A DNA stretch of 21,973 nucleotides from an uncultured Tissierellia bacterium (GCA_937923265.1 CALAJY010000012.1:1-21973), one strand, 5' to 3'. Counted from the stretch's first letter, positions 1 to 5,905 are shown. Notes: generated by a model from the sequence alone, not told the origin. Program-made: numbers and translations.

Positions 1-51
1 CACGCTGATGGTACTTGGCTGGAGACGGCCTGGGAGAGTAAGTAGTCGCCA
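1..51 (+). rRNA. rrf: 5S ribosomal RNA, 3' end only
   Basis: The first 50 or so bases match the 3' third of a bacterial 5S rRNA: the segment TGATGGTACTTGGC followed by GGAGACGGCCTGGGAGAGTA is the conserved loop E/helix IV region, running into the 3' strand of the terminal helix. The 5' part lies outside the window, so the exact 3' end (about 50-52) could not be set by pairing it with the 5' strand. A terminator follows directly, so this is the last gene of an rRNA operon or a free-standing 5S copy. Confidence 0.93.
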
Positions 52-57
52 ATTAAG

Positions 58-86
58 AAAGAACCCGAGAGGGTTCTTTTTTTTTT
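58..86 (+). terminator. Intrinsic terminator of the 5S/rRNA operon
   Basis: A nine-base-pair stem, AAAGAACCC (58-66) with GGGTTCTTT (71-79), is closed by a GAGA (GNRA-type) tetraloop and continues into an uninterrupted T run ending at 86. It starts seven bases after the 5S end, as expected for an rRNA operon terminator. Confidence 0.95.
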
Positions 87-456
87 GTGAAAAAAGGAAA
101 GGCCAGAAAGAGATTGTCAGTGGAAAAAACGAAAGGGACCAGGAAAGTCAGGGCATGATCCCTGGGAGAGTGCGAAAAGGGGGGGGGCCAGGGGTAGTGT
201 TCCCTGGGAAACTGCGAAAAAGGGGATCACCCAGGGTGTGGGTCACCTGGGGAGCTGCGAAAAATGGGATTACCCAGGATAATGACCCCTGAAACCGGGG
301 AACCACCTCAAATGCCAAGAGAACCCTTGGCAAATGGTTGTAATCCCAAAGGGAACATTTATTGCTTGCTTTTCACCCCCATGTATTTGCGGTATGGGGG
401 GGCGAAGAGTGAGGATAATTCAATTTTTTCGATAAGCTATTCATCGCTATTATGAT
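87..456. other. Gene-free stretch after the rRNA terminator
   Basis: About 480 bases separate the rRNA terminator from the first protein gene. Small open frames here have no recognisable protein and are interrupted by the palindromic repeats at 160-278. Two further hairpins are visible: GCCAAG (314-319) with CTTGGC (326-331), and CCCCCAT (376-382) with ATGGGGG (394-400). Neither has a T run, so they are not ordinary terminators. The first part is G-rich (a run of nine G near 179-187) and the part from about 415 is AT-rich and promoter-like. Confidence 0.6.
160..278. repeat. Three tandem imperfect palindromic repeats
   Basis: Three copies of a roughly 34-base unit start at 160, 202 and about 245, a period of 42-43 bases. 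Each begins CCTGGG, has a central TGCGAAAA block and ends with CCAGG or CCCAGG, so each copy folds into a hairpin closed by CCTGG/CCAGG. Copies 2 (202-236) and 3 (246-278) are most alike and share GGGAT-ACCCAGG; copy 1 has a G tract instead. A possible decayed fourth stem (CCCCTG...GGGG, 286-300) follows. The unit resembles an intergenic palindromic element; its family is not known to me. Confidence 0.7.
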
Positions 457-502
457 TTACGATTATTTAACTAGGGCATTTATGATACTCTCAAATCGTA
501 TC
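457..502 (+). promoter_or_regulatory. Putative promoter and LysR-type operator of the acyl-CoA dehydrogenase-like operon
   Basis: A good -10 hexamer, TATGAT, lies at 481-486, with a weak -35-like TTACGA 18 bases upstream at 457-462. Overlapping its downstream side is an exact inverted repeat GATAC-N9-GTATC (484-502), which has the size and symmetry of a LysR-type operator. Its right half, AAATCGTATC, resembles AAATCGGTATC upstream of the lysR gene at the far end of the operon. The weak -35 fits a promoter needing an activator. A second TATGAT at 451-456 is an alternative -10. Confidence 0.4.
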
Positions 503-569
503 CTTAGCTGTTTGCCAAGTGAATGGCAACAGAGGAAAACGTATCTAATCATTTCAGGAGGAGAGTAGA

Positions 570-1694
570 ATGAATTCTTATGAGAGAGCAAGAGAATTTG
601 CAAAAAAATATGTAGATCCTGTTGCTTCCAAGATTGACGAAGACGCGAAGTTCCCCAGTGACATCTTTGATAAGCTGGGCCAGGAAGGCTTTTTCAAGCT
701 TGTGGTTCCCAAGGAATTGGGGGGCGAAGGCGGTACCATCCAGGATCATTCCCAGGTGTGTATGGCCCTTGCAGAGAGCTCGGCAACGGTGGGCCTCTGC
801 TACATGATGCACAATGTGGCTCTGATGTGCATCATTCAACAGGGTTGCGACGAATTAAAGAAAAAAGTTTTGGGCGATGTGGTGGAACATAATAAGTTCT
901 GTGCACTTGCTTACAGCGAGTTCGGAACGGGAACCCATTTCTACTTGCCCGAGTTGAAGATCCAGCATAAGGAGAAGAGTGCGGTTATTTCGGGAAAGAA
1001 GTCGATGGTAACCTCGGCACAATATGCGAGCTACTACCTCGTGTTAGCCCCTTCGAAAAAAGAGAACGAAATTGATAACTGGGTCATTCCCGTAGACAGA
1101 GAGGGCGTACATTTTGAAATGGAAAATTGGCATGGAATGGGTATGCGGGGAAATGCCTCCTGTCCCATGGAACTCAATGATGTGGAGTTGGAAAATCTTT
1201 ATCGCATTGGCGAGTGGGGATCCGGTTTAAATCAGGTGTTCACGATTGTGGCGCCCTTCTTCATTTTGGGCCTTGCCAGCGTGTACAGTGGATTGGGTGC
1301 CTGCATTTCTCGCTGCGCCAATGAGCACGCCATGAACCGGAAATATCCGGAAGGCAAGTCCTTGGCGAACATTGAGACCGTGCAGATTCACTTGGCAAAG
1401 ATCTATAACCGTGTGCGAGCAGCTCGTGCGATTACCGAGCAGGCAGCGGAGAAGGCGGTACGTGGCGATGCGGATGCGGTTGTGGATATTATCGCCGCAA
1501 GAATTAACGCGAGTGAGGCTGCTATCGAAACGTCGATCGATGCCATGCGGGTAGGTGGCGGTAAGGCCTACAATAAGAGTGGCTCTTTGGAGCGCTTGAT
1601 GAGAGATGCCTATGCAAGCCAGATTATGGCTCCATCCGTTGATGTGTTAACGATTTGGTTGGGCAAATTGATTACGGATCAGCCGATTCCATAA
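570..1694 (+). CDS. Acyl-CoA dehydrogenase-fold flavoprotein without the usual catalytic Glu
   Basis: The 374-residue product has the full acyl-CoA dehydrogenase layout: an N-terminal helical domain with LGGEGG near residues 50-55, a middle beta domain, and a C-terminal four-helix domain with RAARAITEQAAE and MRVGGGKAYN. It would bind FAD in the cytoplasm. In medium-chain dehydrogenases the base is the Glu of the RDAK-x4-YEGTS segment; here the equivalent segment is RDAYASQIMAPS (345-356), with Ala354 at the Glu position. The same MAPS/MAPT-type ending occurs in many acyl-CoA dehydrogenase homologues of unknown substrate. The start is set by AGGAGGAGAG at 555-564. It is the first gene of a four-gene operon, ten bases before the PhnD-like gene. 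It may use another base, or act as an oxidoreductase on something other than an acyl-CoA. Confidence 0.85.
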   Translation: MNSYERAREFAKKYVDPVASKIDEDAKFPSDIFDKLGQEGFFKLVVPKELGGEGGTIQDHSQVCMALAESSATVGLCYMMHNVALMCIIQQGCDELKKKVLGDVVEHNKFCALAYSEFGTGTHFYLPELKIQHKEKSAVISGKKSMVTSAQYASYYLVLAPSKKENEIDNWVIPVDREGVHFEMENWHGMGMRGNASCPMELNDVELENLYRIGEWGSGLNQVFTIVAPFFILGLASVYSGLGACISRCANEHAMNRKYPEGKSLANIETVQIHLAKIYNRVRAARAITEQAAEKAVRGDADAVVDIIAARINASEAAIETSIDAMRVGGGKAYNKSGSLERLMRDAYASQIMAPSVDVLTIWLGKLITDQPIP

Positions 1695-1704
1695 GGAGGA
1701 CACG

Positions 1705-2529
1705 ATGACAGACACGATTAAGGTAGGCGCTGTGCTTTATGATCCCAAGGTGAGCATCATCTGGGAGCTAATCGGAAAATTTTTCAAAGATCATGCCATG
1801 GACGTGGAAGGTGTCTTTTTCAAAAACTATGACCTGCAGGTGGACGCTTTGATGAAGGGGGAGATCGATATTGCCTGGAACAGCCCCCTGGCCTGGCTGC
1901 AGACGAAGATTCGCAGTGAGGGAAAGAGCGCCAATGGTCCGATGAGAGATACGGACCGCGACCGGAAAACCATGTGCCTGGTCAAAAAGGATGCGGGAAT
2001 TCAAAGCTTCGACGATTTAAGGGGAAAGAAAATCGGCTTCGGGGCAGAGGACAGTCCGCAGGCGCGGCTGATTCCCATCTACTTTTTAAAAACCAAGGGA
2101 TTGGAATATGGAAAGGATTATGAAGAGGTTCGCTTTGATAAAGGAGTGGGCCTGAACGGGGATCATGTCGGGGGCGAACTGGATGCGGTGAAGACCCTCG
2201 AGGAAGGCTCCGTGGATGCGGCTTTCTGTTTGGATCTCAACTGGGATGCTTGGCAGAAGGATGGCACCGTGGATAAAAACCAGCTGGAAGTGCTGGATGC
2301 CACCGACCATTTTGATCATTGTATTTTCTCGGCCCGCATTGGATTTTCGCAGGAATTGTTTGCCGAGTGGTCCAAGATCCTTCTCACCATGGACTATGGG
2401 AAGGGAGAGGAGAAGAAGATCATGGACATGGAAGGCTTAAAGAAGTGGGTTGAGGGCCGCACGGAAGGCTTTGAACAAATTCAACATGCGGATGAGTATC
2501 TCAACTTCTTTGGAAAGTATCGTGGTTAA
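1705..2529 (+). CDS. PhnD-like substrate-binding-fold protein lacking a signal peptide
   Basis: The 274-residue product matches the phosphate/phosphonate (PhnD/SsuA/transferrin) periplasmic-binding-protein fold. It starts with IKVGAVLYDP, has GEIDIAWNSPLAWL (about 52-65), then DLRGKKIGFGAEDSP, and GELDAVKTLEEGSVDAAF (about 154-171), all typical of PhnD relatives. The N-terminus (MTDTIKVGAV) goes straight into the first strand, with no signal peptide, lipobox or membrane segment, so it should be cytoplasmic. No permease or ATPase gene is nearby. Binding folds of this type do occur as enzymes (MqnA/MqnD in menaquinone synthesis, THI5 in yeast), so an enzymatic or sensing role beside its oxidoreductase and methyltransferase neighbours is plausible, but that is inference. 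The SD AAGGAGG sits just before the ATG, and its stop overlaps the next gene's start. Confidence 0.85.
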   Translation: MTDTIKVGAVLYDPKVSIIWELIGKFFKDHAMDVEGVFFKNYDLQVDALMKGEIDIAWNSPLAWLQTKIRSEGKSANGPMRDTDRDRKTMCLVKKDAGIQSFDDLRGKKIGFGAEDSPQARLIPIYFLKTKGLEYGKDYEEVRFDKGVGLNGDHVGGELDAVKTLEEGSVDAAFCLDLNWDAWQKDGTVDKNQLEVLDATDHFDHCIFSARIGFSQELFAEWSKILLTMDYGKGEEKKIMDMEGLKKWVEGRTEGFEQIQHADEYLNFFGKYRG

Positions 2530-3694
2530 GGCCTTTTCCACCTCACTGATGGGAAGTATGCCTCGAAAGGAAGAAATATTACGCGCCCTTCGAAAACGGT
2601 CGAAGGGCGCAATCAGTGAGGAAGAGTTTTTGAGGATTATCGCACCGGAAGAACAAGAGGTTGTGGCTCTCCAGGAAAAGCACCACATAGACTATATTAC
2701 CTCGGGAGAACTTTCTCGGGACAATTATGTGTCTTTTATCGCCAATAAGCTCAATGGAGTCCGCATGATGAGTATGGCGGAAATGTTGGACTATGTGGAG
2801 GATAAAAAGGCCTTTGAGCAGATTCTTACCATTTTAGATGTGCCTGCGGTCAGCATAAAAAACGCCATCTGCGATGGAAAAATCTCCAGGAAAACCAACA
2901 TTGTGGGGGATGAATTGCGACGGCTAAAGTCCCGAACTCAGGGAAAGGTTAAAATCACCTTGCCGGGTCCCTATTTGGTCACCCGCTCTATGTGGTTGCC
3001 CAGCCTGTCAAAACAGGGATATTCCTCGAAGGAGGAGCTGGGTGAGGATGTTATCCGTATTTATAAAGAGGAGATTGCTGAGCTCCAGGAGATGGGAGTG
3101 GATATCATCCAATTCGATGAACCGGTTTTGACGGAAGTCGTGTTCACGGAGGGGAAGCCGAGAACCTTCATGTGTGCGGCTCTCTCTGAGAAAAAAGATC
3201 CCACGGAGGAGCTGGAATTTGCCGGCCACCTGATCAAGTCCTGCCTGCAGGCAGTGGACCGCACCAAGTCACTGGCAGCGCTTCACGTTTGCCGGGGCAA
3301 TTGGTCCAAGGATGAATCCATTCTTCTCAGTGGGCCATACACCCCCTTGCTCCACCTATTTGAGGAGGTGGAGGCCGATGCCTATCTATTGGAGTTCTCT
3401 ACAAAACGGGCGGGGGAACTGTCCAGTCTCTTTGCATCCAAAAAACTGAGGGAGCGGATCATCCTAGGCTTGGGCGTGATTAATCCGAGAAGCGATGAGG
3501 TAGAGACCAAAGAATCGATAGTTGCGCGAGCGAAAGAGGCATTGCGCTACCTTCCCCCCGACCGCCTCTTCTTGAACCCGGACTGCGGGTTTGCCACCTT
3601 TTCCAATCGACCGGTCAATCAGCTACAGGTCATCGATGAGAAGCTGCAGTCCCTGGAGGACGCGGTAAAGGAGCTTTCCCATGATCCGGCATAG
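2522..3694 (+). CDS. MetE catalytic-core (cobalamin-independent methionine synthase C-terminal) family protein
   Basis: The product is a 390-residue TIM-barrel protein of the MetE C-terminal family; the N-terminal half of full-length MetE is missing. All zinc ligands are present: His255 and Cys257 in HVCRGNW, Glu291 in LLEFS, and Cys355 in NPDCGF. QFDEPVLTEV corresponds to the homocysteine-site DEP segment. The family transfers a methyl or alkyl group to a thiol such as homocysteine; stand-alone cores take methyl from donors other than methyltetrahydrofolate-polyglutamate in several lineages. I chose GTG 2522 because the barrel begins AFSTSLMGSMPR, directly downstream. A longer frame opens at 2450 but would overlap the upstream gene by 80 bases, and ATG 2549 would remove the first strand. 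The SD is weak (GGAAAG 2512-2517) and translation is probably coupled to the PhnD-like gene. The substrate is unknown. Confidence 0.85.
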   Translation: MVKAFSTSLMGSMPRKEEILRALRKRSKGAISEEEFLRIIAPEEQEVVALQEKHHIDYITSGELSRDNYVSFIANKLNGVRMMSMAEMLDYVEDKKAFEQILTILDVPAVSIKNAICDGKISRKTNIVGDELRRLKSRTQGKVKITLPGPYLVTRSMWLPSLSKQGYSSKEELGEDVIRIYKEEIAELQEMGVDIIQFDEPVLTEVVFTEGKPRTFMCAALSEKKDPTEELEFAGHLIKSCLQAVDRTKSLAALHVCRGNWSKDESILLSGPYTPLLHLFEEVEADAYLLEFSTKRAGELSSLFASKKLRERIILGLGVINPRSDEVETKESIVARAKEALRYLPPDRLFLNPDCGFATFSNRPVNQLQVIDEKLQSLEDAVKELSHDPA

Positions 3695-4175
3695 GCTGGG
3701 AGAGTTCAACAGCGACCAAGCGCAGGACTCCTTTCAATTTTCCATGCGGGCGACCTGCAATGATCTACGAAGAGTCAAGGTTTTTGGGGACATGGCACAG
3801 GCCGAGAGCGACCAGGAGCTGCCCTACGACAATGAAAAAAAGGAGCTTTCCTCCTTGGAGCAGTTTACCGCCGGGGTCATGCAATCCCTCCTTCTCACCA
3901 TCCTTCGAGAGGCTGCGATTTCCGGGGTGGCCCTGGATGAACTGGAAGGAAGGGTGACGTTGGCGGTCAAGCACCCCCTGCGGACCCTCCGGGTTCATGG
4001 GGTGGAGGAAGCTCCCTTCATTCAGCACATTCATGTTCAGATTTTCTATTTTATCGAAGACATGGAGGCGAAAGAGGGGGACGCTTTTATTCAAAAGTGC
4101 CTGCACTATGATCCCCTTTTTCCCGGCTTGGAGAAGGCCTTTCCCATAGAAGTCGAGGTTCATTTTCAATTTTAG
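3681..4175 (+). CDS. OsmC-like protein without the canonical redox cysteines
   Basis: The 164-residue product resembles the OsmC/Ohr fold: an N-terminal beta section, a long helix SSLEQFTAGVMQSLLLTILR (58-77), then GVALDELEGRVTLAVKHP and a beta-helix-beta end with DPLFPGLEKAFPIEVEVHF (144-162). In OsmC and Ohr peroxidases one Cys lies in the central helix and a second in a CP motif near the C-terminus. Here the helix has Met67/Gln68 at that place and the second motif reads YDPLF; the only cysteines are 26 and 140. Peroxidase activity is therefore doubtful, and a binding or structural role is more likely. The start at 3681 has AAAGGAG seven bases upstream and overlaps the MetE-like gene by 14 bases, so it belongs to the same operon. 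Family assignment is by pattern and is moderately sure. Confidence 0.65.
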   Translation: MIRHRLGEFNSDQAQDSFQFSMRATCNDLRRVKVFGDMAQAESDQELPYDNEKKELSSLEQFTAGVMQSLLLTILREAAISGVALDELEGRVTLAVKHPLRTLRVHGVEEAPFIQHIHVQIFYFIEDMEAKEGDAFIQKCLHYDPLFPGLEKAFPIEVEVHFQF

Positions 4176-4177
4176 AG

Positions 4178-4217
4178 AAAAAAGATCCCGAAGCCATCGG
4201 ACTTCGGGATCTTTTTT
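4178..4217. terminator. Bidirectional intrinsic terminator between convergent operon and lysR
   Basis: A perfect 16-base-pair stem is formed by 4178-4193 (AAAAAAGATCCCGAAG) and 4202-4217, with an eight-base loop. The A6/T6 ends give a T tract on both strands, so the one hairpin can end the plus-strand operon (stop at 4175) and the minus-strand lysR gene (stop at 4220-4222). Confidence 0.95.
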
Positions 4218-4219
4218 GA

Positions 4220-5110
4220 TTAATGCTTGCCGTGGGGACAATTTTTGAAGAGCTTTTCCAGATAGTTGAGCACTTCCGTTTGGCTCATATTTAAGAGCTT
4301 GTCCTTATGAATAATGCGGTAGAATTTCCGGAAGGCATGGGCATGCTGCAGCCGGTAAACCTTCAGGTCGGATCGTGTTGCGGCAGCGTTTCGGGAGAGA
4401 ATGCTGATGCCCTGTCCGCTCGCCACGGCATTCATCACCGAGGCTTGGCTGTGACAGGTCCATTTTTCATGAAGGTTAATCCCATTGCTTTCTGCCAGCA
4501 TTTCCGTGAAGGTACGGGTACCGGATCCCTTTTCGCGAAAGATGAATTGCTGACCATCCAGGTCCGTCACATCTAAGGTCTTTTTCTTCCAAAGGGGGTT
4601 CCCGGCGGAGCAGATGACCACCAGCTCGTCCGTGTAGATTTCTTCCACATCAAAGTCCGAATACTGAGGAACCCGCTCAATAAAGCCAAAGTCCAGCTCT
4701 CCATTCAGGACGGAGTCCTCGATGTGGGAACTGTTATCGATTACCGTGTGAACGTCGATCCCATCAAAATGCTTTTCACAGGCGGTAATGGCCTTGCAGA
4801 AAGAAAGACCGCCTACGGTTTGGGAGGCACCTAAACGCACCATGGTCACCTGTTCGGTCTCATTCATTAAGCGCTTGATCTTTTTATTTAAGGACAGGGC
4901 TTGCTTGCAAAAATGATACAGTTCGACGCCCGTTGGGGTAATAATGAGACGACGAGAATAGCGATCAAAAATCGGTGCCTTACTGTCCGCTTCGATTTTT
5001 GCAATGGTGGAGCTAACCGTTGGTTGCGCAAGATGCAATTTGTCCGCCGCATCCCCAATTCGACCGCACTCCACGACAGCGATAAATATTTCCATATCAC
5101 GATAGGTCAT
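4220..5110 (-). CDS. LysR-family transcriptional regulator
   Basis: The 296-residue product has the LysR winged helix-turn-helix at residues 3-60 (AADKLHLAQPTVSSTIAKIE, then FDRYSRRLIITPTG) and a C-terminal effector-binding domain of the periplasmic-binding type. I start it at the ATG whose first base is 5110: the SD AGAGAGGA lies 7-8 bases upstream, whereas the longer ATG at 5119 would sit directly against that SD. It faces the four-gene operon tail to tail across a shared terminator, unlike the usual divergent LysR layout. The motif AAATCG(G)TATC occurs both in its own upstream region and in front of the operon, which suggests that it controls both. The effector is unknown; LysR proteins often respond to a pathway intermediate. 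Confidence 0.92.
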   Translation of the reverse strand: MTYRDMEIFIAVVECGRIGDAADKLHLAQPTVSSTIAKIEADSKAPIFDRYSRRLIITPTGVELYHFCKQALSLNKKIKRLMNETEQVTMVRLGASQTVGGLSFCKAITACEKHFDGIDVHTVIDNSSHIEDSVLNGELDFGFIERVPQYSDFDVEEIYTDELVVICSAGNPLWKKKTLDVTDLDGQQFIFREKGSGTRTFTEMLAESNGINLHEKWTCHSQASVMNAVASGQGISILSRNAAATRSDLKVYRLQHAHAFRKFYRIIHKDKLLNMSQTEVLNYLEKLFKNCPHGKH

Positions 5111-5111
5111 A

Positions 5112-5227
5112 GGTATCATCCTCTCTATAGGTAATTTTCTTTGCTACTTCGTTATTATACTACTAATCGCATAGTTTTTTTTAAATAATTAGAGAATAGG
5201 TATCTAAAAATTAGGAAATCGGTATCT
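5112..5227 (-). promoter_or_regulatory. lysR promoter region with repeated GGTATC half-sites
   Basis: Read on the plus strand, GGTATCT occurs at 5199-5205 and 5221-5227, exactly 22 bases (about two helical turns) apart, and GGTATC again at 5112-5117 near the start codon. On the minus strand a TATAAT -10 lies at 5154-5159 with only an A-rich -35 region. The 22-base spacing and similarity to the inverted repeat upstream of the operon (484-502) fit autoregulation by the LysR protein. The core is short and the region is AT-rich, so chance is not excluded. Confidence 0.4.
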
Positions 5228-5710
5228 CTTTTAGATAATTTTTTCTTTCTTAAAGCGTGTTACCATGCCGATTATATCATGTTTTCCAAAAATATTATTA
5301 AAAGAATGAAATATTTAATTTTTTAGAAAAATTTAAAAATTATTTCTCTTCTCCGTGGGAATGGCGGATTGCGCCGTTTGAAAATCGCCGGACGAGCAAA
5401 TGGCTTTTTGATGAGCATGGAGTCACGAAAAGGAGATAAAAACTTAAGTAGAAAGGATGCGTACCGGATTTCGAAGCTGTGGGGATCCAATGGTATTTGA
5501 GAATGTTTTACTTCTTTACGTAAGTGCCGAGCTATATTTCCTATGATTCGAGTTCTATGGCACCTATGGAAGGAAAGTTCACAGTTGTCGTAAAACGACA
5601 AATGAGAGGAAAGCCGGAGGCAGGGGATTTTACGGATCCTTCTTTGAAGTGACGTCCATGGAGTGATTCGGGAGACACCGGGTAGACACCAATTGACAAT
5701 CAAGAAAACA
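5228..5710. other. Stretch with no recognised gene between lysR and tRNA-Thr
   Basis: The first 110 bases are AT-rich and look like upstream regulatory DNA; from about 5340 the composition returns to that of coding DNA. A minus-strand frame of 138 codons (5323-5739) runs through it but encodes a basic, low-hydrophobic product with no motif I recognise, has no clear SD and runs into the tRNA terminator. Plus-strand frames are broken by stops. A perfect inverted repeat TTGTCGT-AAA-ACGACAA lies at 5585-5601. It could be a decayed gene or an unrecognised RNA. Confidence 0.5.
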
Positions 5711-5750
5711 GAAAAACCGCCAAGAATCATTGATTCCAAGCGGTTTTCTT
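5711..5750 (-). terminator. Terminator of tRNA-Thr (minus strand)
   Basis: The arms AAAACCGC (5713-5720) and GCGGTTTT (5740-5747) pair, and an inner stem GAATC/GATTC (5724-5728 with 5732-5736) extends the hairpin. Read on the minus strand it begins a few bases after the tRNA 3' end and finishes in a T-rich tract, so it terminates the tRNA transcript. Confidence 0.85.
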
Positions 5751-5753
5751 TAA

Positions 5754-5825
5754 GCTGGCAAAAGGACTTGAACCCTCAACCCTCTGATTACGATTCAGAT
5801 GCTCTACCAATTGAGCTATGCCAGC
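5754..5825 (-). tRNA. tRNA-Thr (anticodon CGU)
   Basis: On the minus strand the 72 bases fold into a complete cloverleaf: acceptor GCTGGCA/TGCCAGC, D arm GCTC/GAGC with AATTGGTA loop, anticodon stem TCTGA/TCAGA with loop ATCGTAA giving anticodon CGT, a five-base variable loop and a T arm with TTCAAGT loop. Anticodon CGU reads ACG (Thr). The 3' CCA is not encoded (TTA follows), so CCA must be added by a nucleotidyltransferase. The T stem contains two G-U pairs, which is acceptable. It stands alone with its own promoter and terminator. Confidence 0.97.
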
Positions 5826-5839
5826 GGAAGTACCCGAAT

Positions 5840-5868
5840 AGTATAGCAGTTGTGTTTTATTTTTGCAA
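5840..5868 (-). promoter_or_regulatory. Promoter of tRNA-Thr
   Basis: On the minus strand the sequence reads -35 TTGCAA (5868-5863), 17-base spacer, -10 TATACT (5845-5840), and TGC directly before the -10 gives an extended -10. The predicted start near 5833 lies eight bases before the tRNA 5' end. The -35 hexamer is its own reverse complement and is also the -35 of the promoter on the other strand. Confidence 0.85.
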
Positions 5869-5891
5869 GGATTTTTCAAATTGTTTATAAT
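5863..5891 (+). promoter_or_regulatory. Sigma-A promoter of the radical-SAM repair operon
   Basis: TTGCAA (5863-5868), a 17-base spacer and a perfect TATAAT (5886-5891) form a strong housekeeping promoter with a predicted start near 5898. That start falls inside a LexA-type operator (5894-5905), so repressor binding would block initiation. The -35 is shared with the divergent tRNA-Thr promoter. Confidence 0.88.
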
Positions 5892-5893
5892 AA

Positions 5894-5905
5894 GAACAAA
5901 TGTTC
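5894..5905 (+). promoter_or_regulatory. LexA (SOS/Cheo) box
   Basis: GAACAAATGTTC followed by G at 5906 fits the Gram-positive LexA consensus CGAACRNRYGTTYG except for the first base, which is A at 5893. It begins two bases after the -10 of the repair operon and overlaps the predicted transcription start, the expected position for LexA repression. The dyad GAAC/GTTC is exact. Confidence 0.82.

Noticed and set aside
160..278. Possible CRISPR array
   Set aside because: The repeats are imperfect, the gaps between them are only 8-10 bases, there are just three units and no cas gene is present.
8..292. Open frame of 94 codons across the 5S rRNA end and the repeats
   Set aside because: It starts inside 5S rRNA, passes through the terminator and encodes only the repeat units; no SD and no protein similarity.
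2450..2521. Longer N-terminus for the MetE-like protein
   Set aside because: It would overlap the PhnD-like gene by 80 bases and adds residues upstream of the first barrel strand; GTG 2522 fits the family start.
5323..5739. Minus-strand 138-codon frame as a protein gene
   Set aside because: No recognised motif, no convincing SD, and its 5' end lies in the tRNA terminator; kept only as an unassigned region.
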